From Bog-756 sp050014755 (GTDB lineage: Bacteria; Actinomycetota; Acidimicrobiia; Acidimicrobiales; RAAP-2): DNA of 64,000 bases. How positions within the stretch are numbered: position 1 is the first letter of the stretch; every line of letters begins with the position of its first letter. The stretch is taken from positions 1 through 64,000 of the forward strand of contig JBEKCS010000008.1 in NCBI GenBank assembly GCA_050014755.1, in the 5' to 3' direction. The notes under the pieces are model-generated. The model was given only the letters and a program-made list of their open reading frames with translations. It ran no database searches and was not told the DNA's origin. Below, one piece after another: positions 17,807 to 25,929 of this stretch. A program made the translations under genes and the position numbers.

Positions 17807-18190
17807 ATGGACGTTCGGAACATCGAAGACGTCGCACCCATCGTCGAGCACGCCGGCACCGTCCCGGTGTGGTGGATGGTGGAGTCACAGGAGATGCGGG
17901 AGATCACCGACGGAGGCTTCCTCGAGCTGGTGAACGAGTTCGAGGTGGCCGGCGGCGGGTACGTCAACCCCCACTCCCACCCGACCCACGAGTTCTACTA
18001 CGTGCTCCGCGGCCGGGGCATCATGACCATCGGTGACGAGGAGCGGACCATCGCCCAGGGCGATCTGGTCTACATCCCGCCGGATGTCGTGCACAGCCTG
18101 CGCCCGGTGACCGACCACGCACCGATCCACTGCTTCTGCTTCGCCATCGGTGTCAAGGGCGCCGGAACGATCGACTACACCAACAACTGA
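17807..18190 (+). CDS. Small cupin-domain protein
   Basis: A 127-residue single-cupin protein at ATG 17807, preceded by AGGAG. The metal-binding set is complete: His56 and His58 in NPHSHPTHE, Glu62, and His96 in PPDVVHSLRP. Such proteins bind Fe, Mn or Ni and act as small dioxygenases, isomerases or ligand sensors. The upstream 15-bp tandem repeats may affect expression. It converges on the RraA-like gene across a hairpin that includes both stop codons. Confidence 0.85.
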   Translation: MDVRNIEDVAPIVEHAGTVPVWWMVESQEMREITDGGFLELVNEFEVAGGGYVNPHSHPTHEFYYVLRGRGIMTIGDEERTIAQGDLVYIPPDVVHSLRPVTDHAPIHCFCFAIGVKGAGTIDYTNN

Positions 18191-18215
18191 CCCGGGCCGG
18201 CCGGCCGTCGGGTCA
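18188..18215. terminator. Symmetric hairpin formed by two converging stop codons
   Basis: TGACCCG (18188-18194) pairs with CGGGTCA (18209-18215). The first arm contains the cupin stop and the second the RraA-like stop. The loop is itself a GGCC-repeat palindrome. It is a compact bidirectional terminator candidate. Confidence 0.55.
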
Positions 18216-18851
18216 GGCCGGTGCACCGCCGCCGTCGATGAGCGAGGCGTCCAGCCCGAGGAGCTCGACGGTCGTCGCCCCGCCGCGGAGCGCCGCGAAG
18301 TACCCGTCCTCGGCCGCGGCGCGTGACCGACCGGCGGCGACCACGTCGTCGATCCGGTCACCGGGCACCACCACCACGCCGTCGACGTCGCCCACCACCC
18401 AGTCGCCCGGGCCCACCGGCACGCCGGCCACCACGGTGACCGAGCCGATCGACCCACGGGCAGCCTTGGTCGCCCCGCGCAGGGCCACCGTCCGCGAGAA
18501 CACGGGAAAACCCAGTCGCTCGAGCGCGGCCACGTCGCGCACACCGCCGTCGATCACCAGACCGCCCAGGCCCCGTGACTGCGCCCCGGTGGTGAGCACC
18601 TCGCCCCAGTACCCCCGGTCGGAGACGTCGCCGACATCGACCACCAGGACCGAGCCGGCCGGGGCCCTCGACACGGCGACGTGGATGGCCAGGTTGTCGC
18701 CGGGCGTGCAGCGGACGGGGAAGGCAGGGGCGGCCACGGTCGCCCCCGGCCACACCGGACGCATCCTCGGAGGCATGGCCAGCGCGCCCGACTCGCCCAG
18801 GGTGGCCGCTCCCAGCCCGGCCAGCACGGCCGCCGTGTCCACACCGCTCAC
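18213..18851 (-). CDS. RraA-like / HMG aldolase-family protein
   Basis: A 212-residue protein at GTG 18851 with GGAGGAG seven bases upstream. The family motif GLGGLVIDGGVRD is present (Arg105 and Asp106 being the substrate- and metal-binding pair), as is a preceding WGEVLTTGA. Members are class II pyruvate aldolases or oxaloacetate decarboxylases acting on 4-carboxy-4-hydroxy-2-oxoadipate-like acids in aromatic ring degradation; others are RNase E inhibitors. A catabolic aldolase fits this neighbourhood better. Confidence 0.82.
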   Translation of the reverse strand: MSGVDTAAVLAGLGAATLGESGALAMPPRMRPVWPGATVAAPAFPVRCTPGDNLAIHVAVSRAPAGSVLVVDVGDVSDRGYWGEVLTTGAQSRGLGGLVIDGGVRDVAALERLGFPVFSRTVALRGATKAARGSIGSVTVVAGVPVGPGDWVVGDVDGVVVVPGDRIDDVVAAGRSRAAAEDGYFAALRGGATTVELLGLDASLIDGGGAPA

Positions 18852-18894
18852 CCGTTCACTCCTCCGCTCGTCCCGATGGGAGACGGTAGGTGAC

Positions 18895-19401
18895 TCACCG
18901 GCGGACTGCCACCGTCAGCTCGATCTCGACGGCGCCGCCCCTCGGCAGCGACGCCACCCCGACGGCCGAGCGGGTATGGCGCCCCGCCTCGCCGAAGACC
19001 TGGTGCAGTACGGCGCTGGCCCCGTCGATCACGTCGGGCTGGCGATGGAAGTCGGGGGTGGAGGCGACATAGCCGGTCACGGTCAGGACCCGCTCGATCC
19101 GGTCGAGCGAGCCGAGGGCCACCTCGAGGACCGAGAGGGCGTTGAGGGCGCAGACCGCGGCGGCCGTGGCGGCCTCCTCGACGCCGACGTTGTCACCCAG
19201 CGTCCCGCAGCAGGTCAATTCGCCGTCGATCCGGGGCAGTTGGCCCGACGTCCGGGCGACGCCGTCGTGGACGACGACCGCGTCGAGCGGGTCGTGCGGT
19301 GGATGGGGTCCGTGCAACTGGAGACCGAGTGCGTCCAGGCGGGCCCGCACCCGACCCTCGTGGCCCGGCGTGCCCCCAAGTTCGGGTGCGGAGGGGGTCA
19401 C
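18895..19401 (-). CDS. RidA/YjgF-family protein
   Basis: A 168-residue protein of the long RidA type (about 150 residues). It starts at GTG 19401, whose first bases overlap the stop of the 32-codon gene at 19398-19496, so the start is set by coupling. Features are DGVARTSGQLP, then LGSLDRIERVLTVTGYVAS, and a C-terminal VGVASLPRGGAVEIE with the Arg-like catalytic position read as PRGG. RidA proteins hydrolyse reactive enamines and imines formed by PLP enzymes or amine oxidation. The stop is 43 bases before the RraA-like gene. Confidence 0.85.
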   Translation of the reverse strand: MTPSAPELGGTPGHEGRVRARLDALGLQLHGPHPPHDPLDAVVVHDGVARTSGQLPRIDGELTCCGTLGDNVGVEEAATAAAVCALNALSVLEVALGSLDRIERVLTVTGYVASTPDFHRQPDVIDGASAVLHQVFGEAGRHTRSAVGVASLPRGGAVEIELTVAVRR

Positions 19402-19496
19402 GCGTTCTCGCGCATGTACTCGTAGACCCCGGCGAACTTCCGGTCGACCCCCGCGGCCAGGACCGCGATCGGGGCGTTCTCTACCGAACGGGTCAT
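19398..19496 (-). CDS. Small 32-residue protein coupled to RidA gene
   Basis: A 33-codon frame from ATG 19496 to a TGA that overlaps the RidA GTG by four bases (GTGA). An AGGAGG site lies eight bases before the ATG, the best ribosome site in this part of the window. The peptide begins MTRSVENAPIAVLAAG, continues VDRKFAGVYEYMRE and ends NA. I do not recognise it. It could be a true small protein, a leader peptide needed to load ribosomes onto RidA, or the remaining N-terminus of a larger gene. Confidence 0.5.
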   Translation of the reverse strand: MTRSVENAPIAVLAAGVDRKFAGVYEYMRENA

Positions 19497-19511
19497 CGGT
19501 GGGACCTCCTG

Positions 19512-19548
19512 TGGTGGCGGCACAAGCCTGTTGGTGGCGGCACAAGCC
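19512..19548. repeat. Two 17-bp direct repeats upstream of the small gene/RidA operon
   Basis: TGGTGGCGGCACAAGCC occurs at 19512-19528 and again, unchanged, at 19532-19548 (20-bp period, about two helix turns). It sits directly upstream of the ribosome site of the minus-strand small gene, where an operator or mRNA element would be expected. Confidence 0.75.
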
Positions 19549-19653
19549 GTCGGCGGCCGCACGGCCGACCATCGGGTCCGGTCATGCTACCGCCGCGCGC
19601 CGTCGACAGCCCGGGCCGCTCCGCCGGTCCAGAACGCGGGGTCGACTCTGACC

Positions 19654-19715
19654 TAGATTGCTGAGCCATGACCGGTCGCCTCCCATCCGCACCTCCCGGC
19701 ACACCACTCCGGTAG
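19654..19715 (+). promoter_or_regulatory. Putative leaderless 15-codon leader with -10 element
   Basis: TAGATT (19654-19659) lies eight bases before ATG 19668, which opens a 15-codon frame ending in TAG at 19713-19715. Four bases later is the GTG of the sulfatase gene. The arrangement suggests a leaderless mini-gene whose termination delivers ribosomes to the sulfatase start, which lacks its own good ribosome site. Inference only. Confidence 0.35.
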
Positions 19716-19719
19716 GGCC

Positions 19720-22005
19720 GTGGAACCGGGGGAGTTCCAGGGCGTCATCGCCGACGACTTCCACGGCTCGACCCCGTGGTGGCCCCCGCCGCGCCGGCCC
19801 GCGCCCGGTGCCCCCAACGTCGTGCTGGTGGTGCTGGACGACGTCGGCTTCGCCCAGCTGGGGTGCTTCGGGTCCGACATCGACACCCCGGTGCTCGACG
19901 GGCTGGCCGCCTCGGGCCTGCAGTACACCAACTTCCACACCACCGCCCTGTGTTCGCCGACCCGGGCCTGCCTGCTGACCGGGAGGAACCACCACAGCAA
20001 CGGCATGGGGCGGATCGTCGAGCTGGCCACCGGGTTCCCCGGCTACGACGCCACCATCCCCCGGGCCAACGGCTTCCTGTCGGAGATGCTCGAGGAGCGG
20101 GGATGGGCCACCTTCGCGGTGGGCAAGTGGCACCTGGCTCCCGAGGACGAGGGCCACCTGGCCGCCCCGCGCCGCAACTGGCCGCTCGGGCGCGGCTTCG
20201 AGCGCTTCTACGGGTTCATGCAGGGGGAGACCCACCAGTTCGTGCCGGCGCTGGTCTCCGACAACCACCAGGTCCCGCCCCCGGCAACGCCCGAGGAGGG
20301 CTACCACCTCACCGAGGATCTGATCGACCACGCCATCGAGTTCGTCGGCGACCTGCGCGCCGTCGACGTCGACAAACCGTTCTTCCTCTACCTGTGCCCG
20401 GGGGCCTGCCACTCGCCCCACCAGGCCCCGGCGCCGTGGATCGACCGCTACCAGGGACAATTCGACGGCGGGTGGGACGCGTGGCGATCGGCCACCTACG
20501 AGCGCCAGAGGGCCCGGGGTGTCCTCCCCGACGGATGCGAGCTCTCGCCGAGACCCGAGTGGGTGCCGGCCTGGGACTCCCTCTCCCCCGACGAGCAACG
20601 CCTCTACGCCCGGTACATGGAGGCATTCGCCGGCTTCCTCTCCCACACCGACCACGAGCTCGGGCGCCTGGTCGAGTTCCTCGACCGCACCGGGGACCTC
20701 GACAACACGATCCTGATCGTCCTGTCCGACAACGGGGCGAGCTCCGAGGGCGGGCCCACCGGCTCGGTCAACGATCTCCGGCCCTGGAACATGGCCCCCC
20801 GCTCGGTCGCCGAAGGTGTCGCCCGGATCGGGGAGATCGGCGGGCCTCTCTGCCACAACAACTACCCGTGGGGTTGGACGGTGGCCGGAAACACCCCGTT
20901 CCGCCGGTGGAAGCGGGAGGTGCACGAAGGAGGGGTCGCCGACCCGATGATCGTGCACTGGCCGGCCGGTACCCGTGGGACCGGGGCCATCCGCCGCCAG
21001 TACGTCCATGCCGTCGACCTCCTCCCCACCCTGCTCGACGTTCTCGGGGTCGAGCCGCCCGAGACCCTGGCCGGTGTGGCCCAGTCCCCGCTCCACGGCG
21101 TGTCGTTCGCCGACAGCCTGGGCGACCCGGTGGCGCCCGACCACCACCGCGTCCAGTACTACGAGATGTTCGGCTGCCGGGCCCTCTACGAGGACGGGTG
21201 GAAGGCGGTCACCTACCATCCGATGCAGGACACGTCCGTCGGGTTCGAGGACGACCGGTGGGAGCTGTACCACGTGGCCGTCGACCCGTCCGAGTGCCAC
21301 GATCTGGCCGGGTCGGAACCCGAGCACCTCCGCCGCCTGGTCGACCGGTGGTGGGAGGAGGCCCGGCGCTACGGGGTGCTCCCCCTCGACAACCGTCCCT
21401 TCTCCGAGCTGGTCTTCGGCCGCCCCGTCCTCGTCCCTCCCCGCCAGCGGTACGTCTACCGGCCCGACGCGGCCATGGTGCCCGAGGTGGTGGCGGTCAA
21501 CGTCCGCAACCGCGAGCACCGGATACGGACGACGGTGGAGATCCCTGCCCTCGGCACCCGGCACGCGCCGGTCGAGGGCGTGATCCTGGCCCAGGGGTCC
21601 GGGCTCGGGGGCTGGAGCCTGTACGTGACCGGAGGGCGGCTCGCCTACGTGCACAACTTCGTCGGCCTGGAGGAGCACGTGGTGGAGAGCCCGGATCCCC
21701 TGGAACCGGGCCGGCATGACCTCGGCTTCCACTTCGAGCGGACCGGCGAGCACCGTGGGATCGGCCACCTCCTTGTCGACGGGACCGAGACGGCCCGCCT
21801 GGAGATCCCCCGGTTCACCCTCACCCGGTTCTCGCTCACCGGTGCCGGGCTCACCTGCGGCTACAGCAACGGCCTGCCGGTCACCCGGCGCTACGCCGCC
21901 CCATTCCGCTTCACCGGAGGGCTCGACGACGTGGTCGTCGACGTCGACGGGCCGCCCTGGGCCGATCCCGAGGCCGAGGCCGACCACGCCCTGGCCGTCC
22001 AATGA
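19720..22005 (+). CDS. Arylsulfatase-type sulfatase with C-terminal beta domain
   Basis: A 761-residue type I sulfatase starting at GTG 19720. It has the double Asp metal site (VVLVVLDDVGF, Asp40/41), the formylglycine motif CSPTRA (Cys78), GKWHL, and the SDNGAS metal site. This matches the large bacterial arylsulfatase family. Residues after about 540 form an extra region with strands and NPxGLGLGG-like turns (GSGLGGWSLYVTGGRL), similar to a lectin-like beta domain. No signal peptide is seen. It would desulfate an aryl or alkyl sulfate ester. The acyl-CoA ligase 55 bases downstream may act on the released acid or alcohol product. Confidence 0.93.
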   Translation: MEPGEFQGVIADDFHGSTPWWPPPRRPAPGAPNVVLVVLDDVGFAQLGCFGSDIDTPVLDGLAASGLQYTNFHTTALCSPTRACLLTGRNHHSNGMGRIVELATGFPGYDATIPRANGFLSEMLEERGWATFAVGKWHLAPEDEGHLAAPRRNWPLGRGFERFYGFMQGETHQFVPALVSDNHQVPPPATPEEGYHLTEDLIDHAIEFVGDLRAVDVDKPFFLYLCPGACHSPHQAPAPWIDRYQGQFDGGWDAWRSATYERQRARGVLPDGCELSPRPEWVPAWDSLSPDEQRLYARYMEAFAGFLSHTDHELGRLVEFLDRTGDLDNTILIVLSDNGASSEGGPTGSVNDLRPWNMAPRSVAEGVARIGEIGGPLCHNNYPWGWTVAGNTPFRRWKREVHEGGVADPMIVHWPAGTRGTGAIRRQYVHAVDLLPTLLDVLGVEPPETLAGVAQSPLHGVSFADSLGDPVAPDHHRVQYYEMFGCRALYEDGWKAVTYHPMQDTSVGFEDDRWELYHVAVDPSECHDLAGSEPEHLRRLVDRWWEEARRYGVLPLDNRPFSELVFGRPVLVPPRQRYVYRPDAAMVPEVVAVNVRNREHRIRTTVEIPALGTRHAPVEGVILAQGSGLGGWSLYVTGGRLAYVHNFVGLEEHVVESPDPLEPGRHDLGFHFERTGEHRGIGHLLVDGTETARLEIPRFTLTRFSLTGAGLTCGYSNGLPVTRRYAAPFRFTGGLDDVVVDVDGPPWADPEAEADHALAVQ

Positions 22006-22060
22006 GGTACCTCCGTCCGATGGGGTCCCGGGCGCTCGGCCGACGAAAGGGTCGCTAGTC

Positions 22061-23611
22061 GTGGCCGGGCTCCCGTCCGAGCAGCTGCATGCCATGGCCG
22101 AGGCCTTCGGCGACGAGACGGCGTACACGGTGGTGGGCAGCGGATCGCTGACCTTCCGCGAGTGGGACACCTCCGCCACCCGTCTGGCCCGCGGCCTGAT
22201 CGCCGCCGGCGTGGCACCGGGCGACCGGGTCGCCCTCCACATGCAGGCGGCCAACGCCCTGCGGTGGATGGTCGGCTACGCCGCCGTCCACCGGGCGGGC
22301 GCGGTGGCCGTGCCGTTCAACCCGCAGCTGACCAGACCGGAGGTGACCCGGATGGTGGCGCACTCGGGAGCCTCGGCCGCACTGGTCGATCGACCGCTCC
22401 TCGACCGCTACGAACCGGGCCGACCCGACCTGCTGGTGGCCGTCCCCGCGGCCGGTGACGACGGGTCCGTGCCCGACGACCTGGCGACCGGCGTCGGCGT
22501 GCTCGAGTGGTCGGAGGTCCTCGACGACGAGAGCGAGTACCTCCAGGTGCCCCGCGGCCGGGGCGAGCTGGCCGACATCCTCTACACCTCGGGCACGACC
22601 GGCCATCCGAAGGCGGTGGCCGTCCGCCACGACAACGCCTCGCTGGTCCCCTTCCGCGAGCCGACCTGGAGCGGCGGATCCTGGCTGCATGCCAGCCCGC
22701 CCTACACGTTCGCCGGCATCTCCTTCGTGTACACCCCGATGAAGCTCGGCCTACGGGGCATCTACATGCCCGCCTTCGACGCCGGCGTGTGGCTCGACAC
22801 CGTGGAGTCCGAGCGCCCGGGATCGGTGTTCCTCGTGCCGGCCATGGCCACCCTCCTCCTCGAGCATCCCCGGTTCGCCGATGCCGATCTTGGATCGGTC
22901 CAGCTGTGCACGGTGGGGAGCGCTCCCCTGGCCCCGGCCGTCCTCGAGCGGTTGCAGGAGAAGATGCCCACCGCCCTGGTCTCCAACAACTACGGCATGA
23001 CCGAGGCCGGTTCGGTCTACTGCCTGATGCCCCCGGGTGAGGCGGTACGTCGCCCCGGGTCGGTGGGCAAGCCGCTGCCCCCGGCCGAGATCCTCTGCAC
23101 CGATGCCACCGGCACCAGTGTGCCGGCCGGTGACATCGGCGAGGTCCGCATGCGGATCCCCGGCCGGCCACGCGAGTACTTCGGCGACCCCGAGGCGACC
23201 GCCCGGACCTGGGTGGACGGCTGGCTCCTGACCGGCGACCTCGGCCGGATCGACGAGGACGGCTACCTGTACATCGTCGGCCGGAGCAAGGACGTCATCA
23301 TCCGGGGCGGCAACAACATCCATCCGATCGATGTCGAGCACGCCATCGCCCTCCACCCCGCCGTGAGCGAGGTGTCGGTGTTCGGCGTCCCCCACCCGGT
23401 GCTGGGCGAGGACGTGGTGGCCTGTGTCGTCCTCCGCTCCGGCCACGAGGCCACCGCCGACGACCTGCGGGCCCACACCCTCGAGCACCTGGCCCGGTCG
23501 AAGGTGCCCCGCCGCTGGTACTTCACCGACGCACTGCCCCGGAACGCCACCGGCAAAGTGCTGAAGGACCGGCTCCGTGCCGGGCTGCCCGACGAGGGCG
23601 GCGGCGGGTGA
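22061..23611 (+). CDS. AMP-dependent acyl-CoA synthetase/ligase
   Basis: A 516-residue ANL-superfamily enzyme. GTG 22061 lies after AAAGGG, and homology begins close by (EAFGDETAYTVVG). Motifs are the P-loop LYTSGTTGHPKAV, NNYGMTEAG, TGDLGRIDEDGYLYIVGR and the C-terminal Lys in ATGKVLK. It activates a carboxylic acid to acyl-AMP, then acyl-CoA. It is placed between a sulfatase and a Gfo/Idh oxidoreductase. Substrate unknown; the length fits medium-chain or aromatic acid ligases. Confidence 0.92.
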   Translation: MAGLPSEQLHAMAEAFGDETAYTVVGSGSLTFREWDTSATRLARGLIAAGVAPGDRVALHMQAANALRWMVGYAAVHRAGAVAVPFNPQLTRPEVTRMVAHSGASAALVDRPLLDRYEPGRPDLLVAVPAAGDDGSVPDDLATGVGVLEWSEVLDDESEYLQVPRGRGELADILYTSGTTGHPKAVAVRHDNASLVPFREPTWSGGSWLHASPPYTFAGISFVYTPMKLGLRGIYMPAFDAGVWLDTVESERPGSVFLVPAMATLLLEHPRFADADLGSVQLCTVGSAPLAPAVLERLQEKMPTALVSNNYGMTEAGSVYCLMPPGEAVRRPGSVGKPLPPAEILCTDATGTSVPAGDIGEVRMRIPGRPREYFGDPEATARTWVDGWLLTGDLGRIDEDGYLYIVGRSKDVIIRGGNNIHPIDVEHAIALHPAVSEVSVFGVPHPVLGEDVVACVVLRSGHEATADDLRAHTLEHLARSKVPRRWYFTDALPRNATGKVLKDRLRAGLPDEGGGG

Positions 23612-23679
23612 CCGTCCGTACCCTGCGGCCCACGGTCGTGGTCGGGTCCCACGCCCGGCGCGGCAGCGGACGCCGACGG

Positions 23680-23685
23680 TAACGT
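23680..23685 (+). promoter_or_regulatory. Putative -10 element (TAACGT) of leaderless oxidoreductase transcript
   Basis: TAACGT ends seven bases before ATG 23693. It overlaps a possible upstream GTG start at 23684, which argues for the ATG. Confidence 0.4.
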
Positions 23686-23692
23686 GACCGCC

Positions 23693-24805
23693 ATGCCACC
23701 CCTCGTCCCCCGCCCCCGGATCGGCATCGTCGGTGCGGGCAACATCGCCTCGCTCAACGTCGCCGGCTACCTCGACGACCCCCGCTGCGACGTGGTCGCC
23801 GTCTGCGACCCGAAGGAGGGGCGGGCCGACGATGCCGCGCTGGCCTGGGGCGCGGACCGCGCCTACACCGACCTCGACGCCATGCTGGCCGACCCGGACA
23901 TCGACGCCGTCGAGATCCTCACCCCGACCTTCCTCCACCACGACCACGTGCTGGCCGCCGTGGCCGCGGGCAAGCACGTGTCCTGTCAGAAGCCACTGGC
24001 CAACACCGTGGCCGAGGCACGGGCCATGGCTGACGCTGCCGACGCCGCCGGGGTGATCCTGCGGGTGAGCGAGTGCTTCCGCCACTACCCGCCGCTCGAA
24101 CTGGCCAAGCAGCTGGTGCAGGACGGCGCCATCGGCCGTCCGACCCAGATGCGGCTGCGCACCGTGGTGGGCCAGACCGATTCGGCCTTCCAGAGCGGAC
24201 TCGAGGCCGAGGGCTACATCTGGCGGATGACGGCCACCAGTCCGGGAGGGCATCTCTTCGACGACATGATCCACAAATACGCGGTGGCACTGTGGATGTT
24301 CGACCAGGACATCGTCTCCGTGCAGGCGGTGGTGCGTCGTCGCGACCACTACTTCGAGCCGTGCGCTGCCATCTTCGAGTACGAGGACCCCACGATCCTC
24401 GGGACCATGGACGTGAGCTACGCCCCGGCCATGTGGCTGCGCAGCTCGTTCTACGGGGCCGACGAGTTCTTCGAGATCCAGGGCGACGAGGGATTCGTGT
24501 GGGTGACCCGCTGTACCGGCCAGCTGCTCGACCTCCCCTCGGTGGTCCTCTACGACGGCACCAAGGGCCAGCAGACCACCACGTCGTTCCCCCACGTCGA
24601 CGACGACTGGGGGTCCGGGTTCTACCGGGCCTCGACCAACTTCATCGACAGCCTGGTCGACGGGAGCCCGCCCGAGATGAGCGCGTCGGACGCCGTAAAG
24701 GCGCTGCAGCTGTGCTTCGCCGTCTACCAGGCCGGCAACACCCGGCTGCCCGTCGACCCGAGGACCATCACCGACTCGGTGGTCCCGGACGGGTGGGCCC
24801 GGTGA
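23693..24805 (+). CDS. Gfo/Idh/MocA-family oxidoreductase
   Basis: A 370-residue NAD(P)-dependent oxidoreductase. ATG 23693 is chosen over GTG 23684 because a TANNNT hexamer overlaps the latter. The N-terminal Rossmann motif is IGIVGAGNIA; the family lysine is in SCQKPLA (EKP is usual), and the C-terminal domain carries GGHLFDDMIHKY with the catalytic His/Asp region. Such enzymes oxidise sugars, inositols or related cyclic alcohols, or reduce imines. It overlaps the VOC gene by four bases (GTGA), so the two are likely partners. Confidence 0.9.
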   Translation: MPPLVPRPRIGIVGAGNIASLNVAGYLDDPRCDVVAVCDPKEGRADDAALAWGADRAYTDLDAMLADPDIDAVEILTPTFLHHDHVLAAVAAGKHVSCQKPLANTVAEARAMADAADAAGVILRVSECFRHYPPLELAKQLVQDGAIGRPTQMRLRTVVGQTDSAFQSGLEAEGYIWRMTATSPGGHLFDDMIHKYAVALWMFDQDIVSVQAVVRRRDHYFEPCAAIFEYEDPTILGTMDVSYAPAMWLRSSFYGADEFFEIQGDEGFVWVTRCTGQLLDLPSVVLYDGTKGQQTTTSFPHVDDDWGSGFYRASTNFIDSLVDGSPPEMSASDAVKALQLCFAVYQAGNTRLPVDPRTITDSVVPDGWAR

Positions 24806-25221
24806 TCGTCACCCGCACCCTCCACCACAGTGTCAACGTCGAGGGTCGCCTCGACCAGTGCGTCGAGTTCTACTCGACGCTGCTCCAGCTCCCCGACGAG
24901 GCCCGACCGACCATCCCCGGTGTCGGCGGCCACTGGTTCGCCGCCGGCGACGTCCAGCTCCATCTGGTGGACGCCGACGCCGGTAGCGAGGCGATCCAGC
25001 CCACCGGACCCCACGTCTGCTTCGCGGTAGCCGATCTGGACGCGGCCATCGCCGAGCTCGAGGTCGGAGGGATCCCCTACGTCCGGGGGGCCCAGGGGCC
25101 GGTGGTGCAGATCTGGTTCGTCGACCCCGCGGGAAACACGGTCGAGATCCAACAGGACCCGGGGCACGTCCCCGGTCAGGGGATCCCGCCGTCGACCCGT
25201 AGCACCGCCCCCGTCGTGTAG
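24802..25221 (+). CDS. VOC-superfamily (glyoxalase-like) protein
   Basis: A 139-residue VOC protein at GTG 24802, overlapping the oxidoreductase stop. It has a vicinal-oxygen-chelate beta-alpha-beta-beta-beta pattern, with HHSVNVEGRLD at the start and FVDPAGNTVEIQQ at the end, where the Glu is a usual metal ligand. It might be an isomerase, epimerase or dioxygenase. The last 15 codons run 46 bases into the 3' end of the opposite-strand SDR gene. Confidence 0.85.
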   Translation: MIVTRTLHHSVNVEGRLDQCVEFYSTLLQLPDEARPTIPGVGGHWFAAGDVQLHLVDADAGSEAIQPTGPHVCFAVADLDAAIAELEVGGIPYVRGAQGPVVQIWFVDPAGNTVEIQQDPGHVPGQGIPPSTRSTAPVV

Positions 25222-25925
25222 CTCGATGCGTCGGATGCGAAGTAGAGCGCGGCCCCGACCACCTCGTCGGGCTCGCCGCCCCGGCCGAGCGCGTGGCGGC
25301 GACGCACCTCGACGTTGAAGGCCTCGAGGTCCCACTCCTTGGTCACGTCGGTGAAGAACGGCCCGGCCATGATGCAGTTGACCCGGACCGTCGGCCCGTA
25401 GGCGTGGGCGAACCCGACGGTGAGAGCGTTGAGCCCCGCCTTGGCGGCGTCATAGGGGAGCATGAAGGGAGCGGGCCTGATCGAACCGGTGCTCGACACG
25501 TTGATCACCGAGCCCCCGCCGTCGGCGACCATCCGCGGCCCCACCAGCGCGGTCAGGCGGAACGGCCCCTTGAGGTTGAGCCCGACCACCTTGTCCCACA
25601 TCGATTCGGTGACGTCGGCCAGGTCGCCGTAGAGCAGGGACATCCCCGCGTTGTTGACCAGCACGTCGACCCGCCCGAAGCGCGAGTAGGCCTGCTCGAC
25701 CAGGCCGTCCAACTCGTCCCAGTTGCTCACGTTGACCGATACGGCGAGGGCACTGCGGCCTCGGGCCTCGACCTCGGCGGCCACCTCACGACAGGCGTCG
25801 ATCTTGCGGCTGGCCACGATCACGTCGGCCCCGGCGTCGGCGAAGCCCAGCGCCATGGCCCGCCCCAGCCCCCGGCTGCCCCCGGTGACCAGGACCACCC
25901 GGTCGGTCATGGCGAAGCGGTCCAC
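25176..25925 (-). CDS. Short-chain dehydrogenase/reductase (FabG-like)
   Basis: A 249-residue SDR at GTG 25925 with GGAGG nine bases upstream; an internal ATG at 25910 is possible. It shows TGGSRGLG, NNAG at 91-94, Ser144/145, Tyr158-x3-Lys162, and a DGGIP ending. It follows the double acyl-CoA dehydrogenase after four bases, so it is in the same operon. It would oxidise a hydroxyacyl-CoA or alcohol intermediate. Its 3' end overlaps the VOC gene on the other strand. Confidence 0.9.
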   Translation of the reverse strand: MDRFAMTDRVVLVTGGSRGLGRAMALGFADAGADVIVASRKIDACREVAAEVEARGRSALAVSVNVSNWDELDGLVEQAYSRFGRVDVLVNNAGMSLLYGDLADVTESMWDKVVGLNLKGPFRLTALVGPRMVADGGGSVINVSSTGSIRPAPFMLPYDAAKAGLNALTVGFAHAYGPTVRVNCIMAGPFFTDVTKEWDLEAFNVEVRRRHALGRGGEPDEVVGAALYFASDASSYTTGAVLRVDGGIP

Positions 25926-25929
25926 GGGC

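Noticed and set aside
17601..17888. Upstream extension of the AllA-like frame with VTCPL repeats
   Set aside because: It is a translation of the 15-bp tandem repeat region; the GGAGG site before ATG 17600 and the family start favour the shorter gene.
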